Assembly: GCA_030612185.1 (NCBI GenBank) | Contig: JAUWOI010000062.1 | Span: 1-13,368, forward strand | Direction of reading: 5' to 3' | Source: Anaerolineae bacterium | GTDB lineage: Bacteria; Chloroflexota; Anaerolineae; B4-G1 | Length of the DNA stretch: 13,368 nt | In this document: one piece after another, positions 1-6,479 of the stretch | Layout: each line of letters opens with the position of its first letter | Numbering within the stretch: the stretch's first letter is position 1 | The notes under the pieces: model-generated | Seen by the model: only the letters and a program-made list of their open reading frames with translations | What the model was told of the DNA's origin: nothing | Database searches by the model: none | Program-made: the position numbers and the translations under genes

Positions 1-299
1 TCCAACTCTGTCGGCGCGTGAGGTACCAGGGCCAGCAAGCTCCCCCCGCCAGCGTAGATGACACAGCCTGGGTGAAAGCGATTTCCCACCAAGTCTGCGA
101 TTTGCTCGTTCTCGTCGTCGAGTTGGCGGCTGGCCCCGCGAATTTCTGGCAGCCGAGTTGATTCAAAGACATAGTTTTGGGTGCGGTCGGTGTCGGCGGC
201 CAGGAGGGCCAGCCCGCCCAACGCTTCCGAGTCGGCGGTGGGTTCCCGGCCTTCGATGAGCGGTTCCAGCACTTGTTCGTACCACTGTTCAATGTCCAT
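1..299 (-). CDS. Cas10-like large subunit of a type III CRISPR effector, N-terminal part only (runs off window)
   Basis: The reading frame is open from an ATG at 299 to the window edge, about 99 codons with no stop. AAGGAAG lies just upstream of the ATG. The residues show YVFESTRLPEIRGAS (about 43-57), followed by VIYAGGGSLLALVP (about 79-92). This pair is typical of the first palm domain of Cas10/Cmr2 proteins, and the LPEIRGAS wording is closest to what I recall of the Csx11 group. Cas10 is the scaffold of the type III complex and often makes cyclic oligoadenylate when target RNA is bound. The palm motif starts only about 35-40 residues after the start codon, so there is no room for the usual N-terminal HD DNase domain. 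The GGDD cyclase motif would lie outside the window. The gene starts 11 nt after the cold-shock fusion gene and is the sixth gene of the operon. Family call fairly sure; subtype not. Confidence 0.8.
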   Translation of the reverse strand, partial: MDIEQWYEQVLEPLIEGREPTADSEALGGLALLAADTDRTQNYVFESTRLPEIRGASRQLDDENEQIADLVGNRFHPGCVIYAGGGSLLALVPHAPTEL

Positions 300-310
300 A
301 TCCACTTCCT

Positions 311-925
311 TTACTCCACTTGCACGTTGCAAGCCCGCGGCCCCTTTGGCCCTATCTCTGTGGAAAAACTGATGCGCTGGTCCTCTTGCAAGCCGCGCTT
401 TTCTGGTGTCTCAGAGATGTGGACAAATAGATCATCACCGCCGCCATCAGGCTTGATGAAGCCAAATCGCTTGTCAGCGTTGAACCACTTGACGGTGCCG
501 GTGTGGCGGCCGCCGCTGGCAATCGGACGAGGCGACTGCTGACGGTGGGCAGCTCTGGGTGGCTTGGCTTTCCGGCCCAATTCATCCTCTACCGCGTAGT
601 AGCGCATCAAACGCGCAGCCCAGCCCAGGATTTGAGCCATCGCCTGGGGATTGTCTTGGTACGGTATAAGGTGCTGGCGGCAGGCATCGCGGATGGCGCG
701 GTAGTAGTCCAACGTGCGTCTGCTGCGGACGACGGCCCGGCCCTCAGCGATGACGGTATCCAGATAATTGAAGAAGAGCACTCCGTCGCGTTTATCGCGC
801 GCCAGGTCGCGTAGGAAACCGACGCACTTTGATAATTCGTTGACGTCGATTCCCTTTTTGTGCAGCACTCGCGCTACGCCGTCGGCTGTTGCCAAGTCCT
901 GATCTTGGATAATGTATTGTTCCAT
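311..925 (-). CDS. Small helical CRISPR-associated protein fused to a C-terminal cold-shock domain
   Basis: This gene encodes 204 residues in two parts. Residues 1 to about 113 look all-helical, with NELSKCVGFLRDLA and RSRRTLDYYRAIRDACRQHL followed by QILGWAARLMRYYAVE. I do not recognise this part as a named family; its size and operon position fit a Cas11-type small subunit. A basic Pro/Arg-rich linker (about 116-141) follows. A complete cold-shock domain covers about 142-204, with TGTVKWFN, RNP1-like KRFGFIKP, RNP2-like DDLFVHISE and the closing GPKGPRACNV. Such domains bind single-stranded RNA or DNA. I chose the ATG at 925 because it overlaps the previous stop (TGATG) and has GGAAGG at good spacing; a start at 946 would add seven residues. 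The protein probably acts with the type III complex, binding crRNA, target transcript or R-loop. That role is inferred. Confidence 0.85.
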   Translation of the reverse strand: MEQYIIQDQDLATADGVARVLHKKGIDVNELSKCVGFLRDLARDKRDGVLFFNYLDTVIAEGRAVVRSRRTLDYYRAIRDACRQHLIPYQDNPQAMAQILGWAARLMRYYAVEDELGRKAKPPRAAHRQQSPRPIASGGRHTGTVKWFNADKRFGFIKPDGGGDDLFVHISETPEKRGLQEDQRISFSTEIGPKGPRACNVQVE

Positions 926-1884
926 CAGTAGTTCCCTTCCGGACATTGTCGACTCATATCATACGTCCAGATTTCGGCCAAACGTCGGAGTTGATCGGAC
1001 AATATCAAATTGACCGCATCTTTCAGATAATCATCTGGGGACTTGGCAACACGCTTAATGTCGTAATCGGCATACAACGCTCGTGCATTCTCCCAGACCT
1101 GCAGGTTGTTCAATGAGATGAGTGCCGAGCCGTAGCATGCTGGCTTGCCGCCACCCAGCTTGAGCACCAACTCTGTCTCGCCCAGACCCAGCGCCGTGAG
1201 CAGCACGCCCAATGCACCCGACGTCAGATTCTCGAAGCGGACGGTGAACGCCAATTGAGACTCTGGTACCAACACCTCGACCGGTGTGTTGGCCTGGGTA
1301 ACGGTCTGCCCGTGCTGGTAGAACTTGCGCCCTTGGATTTTGCCGCCAGAGGAATAAGAACCCGCGCGTTTCCGGGGAGCATACAAGGCCGGCATACGCG
1401 CGATGCTCAGGCTTCCTTTGCCTTTGTTTAGAACGGCGTCGCCAAAGCGGACGTGGCCTTCGAAACCCATCGCGCCGAACATCCGACAGGCCAGGCACAG
1501 GTTGTCTTTGTCCCGGCAGGCGGCTGTGCCTCTTGGCAGTTGGGCGGTGGGAGCGCGGGTGATTCGCACGCACGACCGCGTGATCGCCTCCACCACGCTA
1601 CGCACCACGCCCTTGAGCGTCGAGGCGGGGATGCAAGGCTGTCCGTTGACGCGGGTTAGTTCCTTGACCAAAGGCGGCTCTTTCCCGCGTCTCATCTTGA
1701 AGCGGCCCGAGGAGACATGTAGTGGCGTGGCGACGATCAGCGTTGCCTCTAACCGGCCACTGACCGTGTCCGCGTGATACTGCTCGTGGCCCTGCGGCGA
1801 CTTGCGGTCGTCGGGCGAAAGGGGCTCAATCTCGACAAACTCGTAGGGTCTGGGTGCTCGCGGCCCATAGTTGGGTTGTCCCAT
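925..1884 (-). CDS. RAMP (Cas7-like) protein of the type III effector, third RAMP in the operon
   Basis: This 319-residue protein has the RAMP hallmarks. IPASTLKGVVRSVVEA (about 86-101) matches the IPGSSLKG helix motif of Csm3/Cmr4/Csx7 proteins. CLACRMFG, near residue 130, is a Cys-x2-Cys-x-x-FG knuckle. GGGKPACYGSALI, near residue 245, is the late glycine-rich loop. Such proteins form the backbone that holds crRNA and target RNA. Aligned by eye to Csm3, the position of the RNA-cleaving Asp is a Pro here (EPPLVKE region), so this subunit is probably non-cleaving. The first 40 residues are a Pro-rich extension. ATG overlaps the preceding stop (TAATG) and has a strong GGAGG. Which standard subunit (Cas5- or Cas7-like) it replaces is unclear. 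Confidence 0.82.
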   Translation of the reverse strand: MGQPNYGPRAPRPYEFVEIEPLSPDDRKSPQGHEQYHADTVSGRLEATLIVATPLHVSSGRFKMRRGKEPPLVKELTRVNGQPCIPASTLKGVVRSVVEAITRSCVRITRAPTAQLPRGTAACRDKDNLCLACRMFGAMGFEGHVRFGDAVLNKGKGSLSIARMPALYAPRKRAGSYSSGGKIQGRKFYQHGQTVTQANTPVEVLVPESQLAFTVRFENLTSGALGVLLTALGLGETELVLKLGGGKPACYGSALISLNNLQVWENARALYADYDIKRVAKSPDDYLKDAVNLILSDQLRRLAEIWTYDMSRQCPEGNY

Positions 1885-2840
1885 TACGCGCCTCCTTCCA
1901 GCCGGATGACCGCCTTCCAGGCCGGGATACAGGTTTTCCAGACATCCTCGACCTGCTCACCGCGGGCTATCAACTCCCACTCATCCCAGTCGTTCTCGTC
2001 CAGCGCCAAGCCGGGCAAAGCGTCGCTTACGTCCTGATCTGCTAAATCGTAGCCAAAACTGAGTGGATACTTGTAGGGGCCATTGGGTTTTTTGAGGAGA
2101 TAGCCATATTTCTCGGCTTGGCTACCTAGCAGACGGGCCACACCGTCCAGTCTGTGTTGATCTTCCGGTGGGCGCGCGTAACGCACCGTCAGCGTGCCCC
2201 ACTCCAATGTCACGTGTCCCAGCCCACGGCTCTTGCCAAAGCCAACCCCCACCCGCCCCAGTTTGAGATCTCGCAGCGCCAGCGCCAGCAAGCCCAGTTG
2301 AGCGATGGTAAAGTTGCGGATGGCGATCTTGGTCTTGAACTCGCCCGAAGTGACGACTTCCAATTGGAACAAGGCTCCTCCGGCTACTGAGCCAAAGACG
2401 CGGTCAATGGCTACCCCATTGCGCTCCTCGGTGTGGATTTCGTCTGGGTTGACCGGGTAAGCATCTTTGGTGCGTACGCGCCCGGCCAGGACGGTGTTGC
2501 CGAACATTTGGCAGATAAAGCAGGAGCGCGAATGGACATGTGCGCCGTCGTGCTCTTGCTTGAGGTCGTTCTGTCCCACGCACGATTCCTCTTTGACGAC
2601 CGGGTTACAACTGCGCCCCTTGCCTACCGTGCGGGCTATGCGCTCGCAGTGGCTGCGGATGACGCCCTTGAGGCTGGGGCCGGGCAGGTAGACAACCCGT
2701 TTGCCGTTGTGCCAGGTGCGCACGAACTCCATATCTGGCCGGGTTGGATCGGCGCCGGTCTCGCCGGCCTTCACCAGGATCGGTCCATCGGGTATGATGT
2801 TGAAATCGAGTATCGCTTCGTTCAATAGTCGCTTATGCAT
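1884..2840 (-). CDS. RAMP (Cas7/Csm3-like) protein of the type III effector
   Basis: This 318-residue RAMP protein has YLPGPSLKGVIRSHCERI early on, then SCFICQMFGN and ERNGVAIDRVFGSVAGGALF (about 138-157), and the glycine loop GVGFGKSRGLGHVTL around residues 215-229. The ARNGVAIDR-like segment and the loop are characteristic of Csm3/Csx7 proteins. PDMEFVRT places an Asp (D36) where Csm3 has its catalytic Asp, so this is the best candidate for the subunit that cuts target RNA. About 85 C-terminal residues, rich in Asp, Glu and Trp, extend beyond the RAMP core. The ATG lies inside the end of the previous gene (8-nt overlap) and is preceded by GAGAGGAG. Family call sure; exact subunit name left open. 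Confidence 0.85.
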   Translation of the reverse strand: MHKRLLNEAILDFNIIPDGPILVKAGETGADPTRPDMEFVRTWHNGKRVVYLPGPSLKGVIRSHCERIARTVGKGRSCNPVVKEESCVGQNDLKQEHDGAHVHSRSCFICQMFGNTVLAGRVRTKDAYPVNPDEIHTEERNGVAIDRVFGSVAGGALFQLEVVTSGEFKTKIAIRNFTIAQLGLLALALRDLKLGRVGVGFGKSRGLGHVTLEWGTLTVRYARPPEDQHRLDGVARLLGSQAEKYGYLLKKPNGPYKYPLSFGYDLADQDVSDALPGLALDENDWDEWELIARGEQVEDVWKTCIPAWKAVIRLEGGA

Positions 2841-3660
2841 CTTGTACTCCTCTCGCTATCAACTTCGCGCGGAAGGCATTCGCCCATGTCCGGGGTTCTT
2901 CATCCTGATCGTCAATCTCCTGGCCAGCCTTTGCTCCGCCGATCAAGCCTATCAAGGCAGCGGCACCCTCCAGAAAGTGCACCTTCCTATCTTCCATCTT
3001 GACCCAGCCTAGGCCGCGGCTGGTGAAGCCACCCAGGGGTACGTCGCCGCGTTCTAGTGCCAGCAAGCCCAGCCATAGCATTCCCCGCTGCCAGTCTGCC
3101 AGGTTCTCGGCTACGATGTGGAGTTCAAAACGAGTGCCGGCCGGAACCACTTCGTAGTCGTAAGGCCCGACGGCGACTGTGCCCTTGTCCCGGTCAATGG
3201 CTACGCCGTCGCGCACGTCAAACTGGTCAAACCACTCGCTGGTGACGACAGGTAAATCGCGCACTCGCACGGGCGAGGCCAGCCAGGGGGAGCCAAACGT
3301 CTGACAGACCAGGCAAGACTCCCTAACTACAGCCTCAGCCAGCCCCGCATCATTGCCTCTATACTCGTTTTTGAGACGGCGCACCTGATCAGCGTCAAGA
3401 CATTCATTGCTGGTGGGGTCGCAGGCGAAACGGTTCAGATCGGCATCTTGAGACGCTCGTCCACGCACCAGGGCCTCCAGGTGGCTACGCAGCGCTCCTT
3501 TCAAACTGCTGCCGGGGATGAACGGGCGACCGCGAGTGTCGCGGATGACGGCTAATTCGGTGCCGGTGACTGTGGAGACGCGGCCGGTACCGATGCGTAA
3601 TGCACTATCCGCCACAAGGTAGCCCTCGATAGTCAGACGGCTTTGGAAAGTGTCGAACAT
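2833..3660 (-). CDS. csx7: Csx7-type RAMP protein (Cas7-like backbone) of the type III effector
   Basis: This gene encodes 275 residues from the ATG at 3660, which AGGAGAGG precedes. The longer reading from 3717 only adds codons from within the upstream gene. The start MFDTFQSRLTIEGYL, then LRIGTGR, PFIPGSSLKGALRSHLEAL, ESCLVCQTFGS, VRDGVAIDRDKGTV and GGFTSRGLGWVKM follow the Csx7 (SSO1426-like) pattern closely. The role is to coat the crRNA as a backbone subunit. Aligned by eye, the position of the Csm3 cleavage Asp appears to be Glu (TGTELAVIRD). A short acidic stretch (EIDDQDEEPRTWANAF) sits near the C-terminus, and the downstream RAMP also has an acidic end. The symbol rests on motif recognition alone. 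Confidence 0.85.
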   Translation of the reverse strand: MFDTFQSRLTIEGYLVADSALRIGTGRVSTVTGTELAVIRDTRGRPFIPGSSLKGALRSHLEALVRGRASQDADLNRFACDPTSNECLDADQVRRLKNEYRGNDAGLAEAVVRESCLVCQTFGSPWLASPVRVRDLPVVTSEWFDQFDVRDGVAIDRDKGTVAVGPYDYEVVPAGTRFELHIVAENLADWQRGMLWLGLLALERGDVPLGGFTSRGLGWVKMEDRKVHFLEGAAALIGLIGGAKAGQEIDDQDEEPRTWANAFRAKLIARGVQDA

Positions 3661-3661
3661 T

Positions 3662-4138
3662 TTACCTCTCCTTTCCCGCCTGGCGCAGGTTGCCCCATTC
3701 TTTCGTTTCCTTGCCATAGTAGAAAGCGCGATGCAGATAGCCCAGGTAGTGGCGCATCAGGTCATATCGCACCTCGTCAGTTGTCTCTGGAGGAATGTCA
3801 CCGACCTGCTTCTGTGCGCGTTTCAGCACAGCCTCTACCTGGCGGGCGATGATGCCCTGGGGTGATTCGATCTGCTCAATGACGCGCAGACCAAAGCCAT
3901 TGTGCCGCCAGGCCGGGCCTGTCTGGCTGCGGCCCAGTTGATAGCGGATGAAGTTGGCTACCACGGCCAGACTATGGCTTTCCTCCGCCACGTTGAGGAC
4001 GTTACGGATCTGGTTCTTGTCCATTCCTGACCCCTCAAGCAAAGTCGCGTCAGCGTTGGCGGCGCGGACAACGTCGTCCATGCAACTTTGCATAGCAGAC
4101 TGCAAAGCCAGTTCCCAGTGTACAACTGATTCATTCAT
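3662..4138 (-). CDS. Small helical Cas11/Csm2-like subunit, first gene of the type III operon
   Basis: The protein is 158 residues from the ATG at 4138, with AAGGAG six bases upstream. The possible ATG at 4171 lacks such a site. The protein appears entirely helical. Residues about 41-60 read MDKNQIRNVLNVAEESHSLA, which recalls the T-x-x-QIR-N motif of Csm2-type small subunits, followed by VVANFIRYQLGR. The C-terminal third has DLMRHYLGYLHRAFYYGKE. Cas11 proteins line the inner filament of type III complexes and stabilise the crRNA-target duplex. Only one base separates its stop from the csx7 ATG. The call rests on size, helical character, the QIRN motif and operon position. With the cold-shock fusion it makes two candidate small subunits in one operon. 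Confidence 0.65.
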   Translation of the reverse strand: MNESVVHWELALQSAMQSCMDDVVRAANADATLLEGSGMDKNQIRNVLNVAEESHSLAVVANFIRYQLGRSQTGPAWRHNGFGLRVIEQIESPQGIIARQVEAVLKRAQKQVGDIPPETTDEVRYDLMRHYLGYLHRAFYYGKETKEWGNLRQAGKER

Positions 4139-4185
4139 TGCCAACTCCTTATGTGACCAGAAAGCAATCACTGTTCAAGAAACGA

Positions 4186-4226
4186 CAAAACCGCAGCCCT
4201 CTCCCCCCACAGGGAAACGCTGCGGT
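4186..4226 (-). terminator. Terminator-like hairpin between the structured RNA and the cas operon
   Basis: Minus strand: ACCGCAGC pairs with GCTGCGGT (8 bp), with an inner CCCT/AGGG pairing across a G-rich loop, followed by TTTTG and another T-rich stretch. The T-run is short, so termination may be partial. Below it, 4139-4189 contains only weak promoter candidates (for example TTGAAC), so readthrough may supply the cas operon. Confidence 0.4.
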
Positions 4227-4531
4227 CTCGCACACCTCGCACGCCTGCCCCCAGGTCGTCCGTGGTTGCTCTTTGCTCAACGATGTTCTACGACCAGACG
4301 GAGTATCTTGCATCATACGTCCAAGATGAGTGGTGGACGAACCTTGTTCCCGCTGGGCAAACAGGCTCGTGCTGGTCGAGTCTTTTCAAGGCTACAACAA
4401 AGCCCACCGGCGACTTGGACGCCAGCGGGCAAGTGTGATACACTCACGGTTGCCAGGGCGCTCCGCCGCCTTGGTCAACGCCTTGGACTGGCCGTAGTCG
4501 CGAGGCGCTTTTCGTTGTATTGTTCAGAGAC
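4186..4531 (-). ncRNA. Candidate structured RNA or long structured leader upstream of the type III operon
   Basis: No plausible gene is seen between the HAD gene and the first cas gene, but the minus-strand transcript would fold heavily. Stems by position: 4452-4460 with 4479-4482 plus 4488-4492 (five-base bulge); 4402-4412 with 4420-4430 (11 pairs, 7-base loop); 4432-4436 with 4440-4444; 4342-4348 with 4360-4365 (one bulge); 4318-4323 with 4334-4339; 4254-4259 with 4290-4295, enclosing 4265-4268 with 4278-4281; and the terminal 4190-4197 with 4219-4226. In the 11-pair stem two pairs are G-U on the minus strand but A-C mismatches on the plus strand, which favours RNA read from the minus strand. 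A near-consensus promoter precedes it. I could not match it to RNase P RNA, tmRNA, SRP RNA or 6S RNA by their signature motifs. Confidence 0.45.
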
Positions 4532-4537
4532 GGTTTT

Positions 4538-4566
4538 AGTATACTGCAATCTTGCGCAGGTGTCAA
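4538..4566 (-). promoter_or_regulatory. Near-consensus sigma-70 promoter reading into the structured region and cas operon
   Basis: On the minus strand TTGACA (4566-4561) is separated by exactly 17 bases from TATACT (4543-4538). The -35 box overlaps the stop codon of the upstream HAD gene. Transcription would start near 4531, roughly 390 nt before the first cas start codon, so the message either has a very long structured leader or ends at the hairpin at 4190-4226 as a separate RNA. Confidence 0.75.
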
Positions 4567-5306
4567 TTCCTGTTTGACTGCTTGCACCAGTCCAACAGAT
4601 CCGCCAACGTCCCCTGCCCGGCCAGTATCTCCCTCTTATCCCCCCTATGAGGGGGGAGGGAAGGGGGCGCGTCGTCCGGCCCCGCGATCCAGTAGACGGG
4701 GATGCCGACGGAGGCGGCCTGGGCGATGTCCCATCCCCAGTTGTCGCCCACCATCAAACACTCGTCGGGCTGCCGGTCCAGCCGCGCCAGGATCTCGCGG
4801 TAGTAGGCCGGGTGGGACTTGGTGGCGTGCATATCCTCGTAGGTGGTCACCAGCTCGTAGTCGAACTCGGTCACCGGCACGCCGGCCCATTCCAGCCGCT
4901 GTTCGATGGGGAAGCGGGGGAACAGCGGGTTGGTCGCGATGGCTACCTGTAGGCCGCGCTCGAAGGCCCACTCGACCAGGGGGCGGGCCTCTGCTCGCCG
5001 TTGCGTCGTGGCCCGCACTTTGGGGAACTCCTCGGCGTAGAATCGCTCGAAGGTCGGTCTTAGTTCCGCTGGTTCGTATCCCACTGCCGGGAAGAAGACG
5101 CTCGCGAACGTCTCCTCGTTGGTGGGACCATTGCCGTCGGCGGCGCTCATTGCTTGTGTGCCGCGCATCAACTCGGAGAGCAACCGTTCGGGAGGGATCA
5201 GATGGGCCATGTAGCGGGTGAGCGCCTGGAGGTAGGCCGGCATGAAGGTCTCCATCGGGTTGCCCAGCAGCGTGTCGTCGAGATCGAAGAGGATGGCTTT
5301 GAGCAT
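4563..5306 (-). CDS. HAD-superfamily hydrolase (phosphatase-like)
   Basis: All four HAD motifs are present in 247 residues: DLDDTL with D8 and D10 (nucleophile and acid/base), ATNP with T125, TKSHP with K163, and GDNWGWDI with D188 and D193. The family transfers phosphate through an aspartyl intermediate, usually on small phosphorylated metabolites, in the cytoplasm. A helical cap of about 100 residues lies between motifs I and II, as in subfamily I enzymes such as phosphoglycolate phosphatase-like proteins. The substrate cannot be told. GGAG precedes the ATG by seven bases. Near the C-terminus, residues about 216-226 (SLPPHRGDKRE) are encoded by a strong G/C palindrome that looks inserted. 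The stop codon overlaps the -35 box of the promoter facing the cas operon. Confidence 0.88.
   Translation of the reverse strand: MLKAILFDLDDTLLGNPMETFMPAYLQALTRYMAHLIPPERLLSELMRGTQAMSAADGNGPTNEETFASVFFPAVGYEPAELRPTFERFYAEEFPKVRATTQRRAEARPLVEWAFERGLQVAIATNPLFPRFPIEQRLEWAGVPVTEFDYELVTTYEDMHATKSHPAYYREILARLDRQPDECLMVGDNWGWDIAQAASVGIPVYWIAGPDDAPPSLPPHRGDKREILAGQGTLADLLDWCKQSNRN
4631..4660. repeat. G/C palindrome inside the HAD gene
   Basis: CCCTC (4631-4635) pairs with GAGGG (4656-4660), and TCCCCCC (4639-4645) pairs with GGGGGGA (4651-4657) around a five-base loop. It encodes a short loop after HAD motif IV, where an in-frame insertion would be tolerated. It looks like a small mobile or REP-like palindrome that landed in a gene. 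Confidence 0.6.
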
Positions 5307-5325
5307 TACGTTACTCCAATTGGGT

Positions 5326-5485
5326 CGTTTCTGGGTAAGCGTTCAGACCTCCGAGGTTTTGACCATAATCTGGCCTGGGGAATGGGTAACATGCTGTACA
5401 AAGTCGCCAAAAGAACGCTGTTTCGCAAACCTCGGAGGTCTTTGTCGAGCGTTTTTCCCATGCCCTGAACGCTTACGTTTCTGGG
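5326..5485. mobile_element. Miniature inverted-repeat element (MITE) with flanking direct repeats
   Basis: The element spans 5336-5475 (140 bp). Its ends are perfect 11-bp inverted repeats, TAAGCGTTCAG (5336-5346) and CTGAACGCTTA (5465-5475). It is flanked on both sides by CGTTTCTGGG (5326-5335 and 5476-5485), a 10-bp direct repeat that looks like a target-site duplication. A second, internal perfect inverted repeat of 15 bp joins 5345-5359 (AGACCTCCGAGGTTT) with 5427-5441. No transposase is encoded; the short ORF crossing it is not credible. It fills nearly the whole gap between the GH130 and HAD genes, and presumably depends on a transposase elsewhere in the genome. Confidence 0.85.
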
Positions 5486-5494
5486 AAGGCTCAG

Positions 5495-6439
5495 TTACCA
5501 GAGGGGCGGCCTTGGTTTCTGCAGGCACAGATCCACCAGGTCGCTGATGCGCGCCGTGCCGGCGCACATCACCGTATCTGCCCCGCCCCAATATATCTTG
5601 ACCGTGCCGTCATCCTCGGGGATTGCCCCGCAGGTGAAGACGACGTTATGAACGTACCCCGTCACCTCCCACGGGTCCTCCGGTTGCAGGATCCACTCGT
5701 CCGAGACGCCCAATATCCTGGCTGGATCTTCGAGATCGTGAAGCGCGACTCCAAGGCGGTAGACGGAGCCGTCCATGGTGGGAAAGACCCCATGGTAGAT
5801 GTGCAGCCAACCGTGATCGGTCTCGAAGGGCGTGGCTCCCGGGCCGATTTTCATCTCATCCCAGTGGTATTGTACGGGTCTCATCACCAACTGGGAGTCC
5901 CCCCAGTGTACCAGGTCTGGCGAATAGGAGATCCAGATGGACCAGGGGGAAATCTCGGAATGGGGCCGGTCCAGCCGGGCATAACGTCCGTCGAACTTGC
6001 GGGGAAAGATGATCACGTTGCGATAGTCTGCCTCAGTGATCAGCGAAACCCGCTCTAGCGACTCGAAATCCTCAGTCTGAGCCAGCCCGATGCGCACGCC
6101 GTGCCTCGAGTAGGCGCTGTAGGTGATGAGGTACCGGCCCTCCAGCGCGCAGATGCGGGGGTCTTCGCCGCCGTATTCCTCATAGGCTGCAAATATCCCG
6201 TCAGTAGCGGGCACTATGAACGGCTCCGGCCGCACCCGGAAGTGAAAGCCGTCGTCGCTCTCTGCCAGTCCGAGGATGGAACGGCCATTTCGCCGGTGAG
6301 CGCGAAAGAGCATGATGTACTGGCCGTCGTGCTTGACCATCCCCGCATTGTGAACCGTCGCTACGGGGTATGGGACATCGTCTTTTGTGAGGATTGGATT
6401 GCCTTTGAATCGCTCGACAATGGCTGCGGTCGTTTTCAT
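5495..6439 (-). CDS. Glycoside hydrolase family 130 enzyme (beta-mannoside phosphorylase or hydrolase)
   Basis: The protein is 314 residues, normal for GH130, and has that family's landmarks: NPIL near the start, VHNAGMVKHDGQYIMLFRAH (about 29-48), GGEDPRICAL (about 90-99, D93 the likely acid catalyst), KIGPGATPFETDHGWLHIYH in the middle, YRLGVALHDLEDP and the final YWGGADTVMC. GH130 members are five-bladed beta-propellers that phosphorolyse or hydrolyse beta-1,4- or beta-1,2-linked mannosides. The exact linkage cannot be read from sequence by eye. GAAGGAAGG precedes the ATG at a good distance. No signal peptide is visible, so it is probably cytoplasmic. No sugar transporter or other carbohydrate gene lies next to it; it is isolated between a repeat block and a MITE. 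Confidence 0.92.
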   Translation of the reverse strand: MKTTAAIVERFKGNPILTKDDVPYPVATVHNAGMVKHDGQYIMLFRAHRRNGRSILGLAESDDGFHFRVRPEPFIVPATDGIFAAYEEYGGEDPRICALEGRYLITYSAYSRHGVRIGLAQTEDFESLERVSLITEADYRNVIIFPRKFDGRYARLDRPHSEISPWSIWISYSPDLVHWGDSQLVMRPVQYHWDEMKIGPGATPFETDHGWLHIYHGVFPTMDGSVYRLGVALHDLEDPARILGVSDEWILQPEDPWEVTGYVHNVVFTCGAIPEDDGTVKIYWGGADTVMCAGTARISDLVDLCLQKPRPPLW

Positions 6440-6479
6440 TTTTCTTCCTTCCTTCTGCTAAGAAACATAGGCGGGCGGC

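Noticed and set aside
4366..4500. Plus-strand reading with a transposase-like end (ESFQGYNKAHRRLG)
   Set aside because: It is short, has a stop just upstream, and lacks any catalytic motif. The minus-strand stems and promoter explain the region better.
4186..4531. RNase P RNA, tmRNA, SRP RNA or 6S RNA
   Set aside because: No GAGGAAAGUCC-like RNase P core, no tRNA-like ends or tag ORF, no SRP domain IV loop, and no 6S-type single long hairpin were found.
1..4566. CRISPR array near the cas operon
   Set aside because: No regularly spaced direct repeats of 25-40 bp were seen on either strand.
4520..5221. Plus-strand 233-residue frame opposite the HAD gene
   Set aside because: It is Arg/Pro-rich with no motif, and is antisense to a gene with all four HAD motifs.
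5343..5591. 82-residue minus-strand frame crossing the MITE
   Set aside because: It spans the inverted repeats and the end of the GH130 gene in another frame, with no domain.
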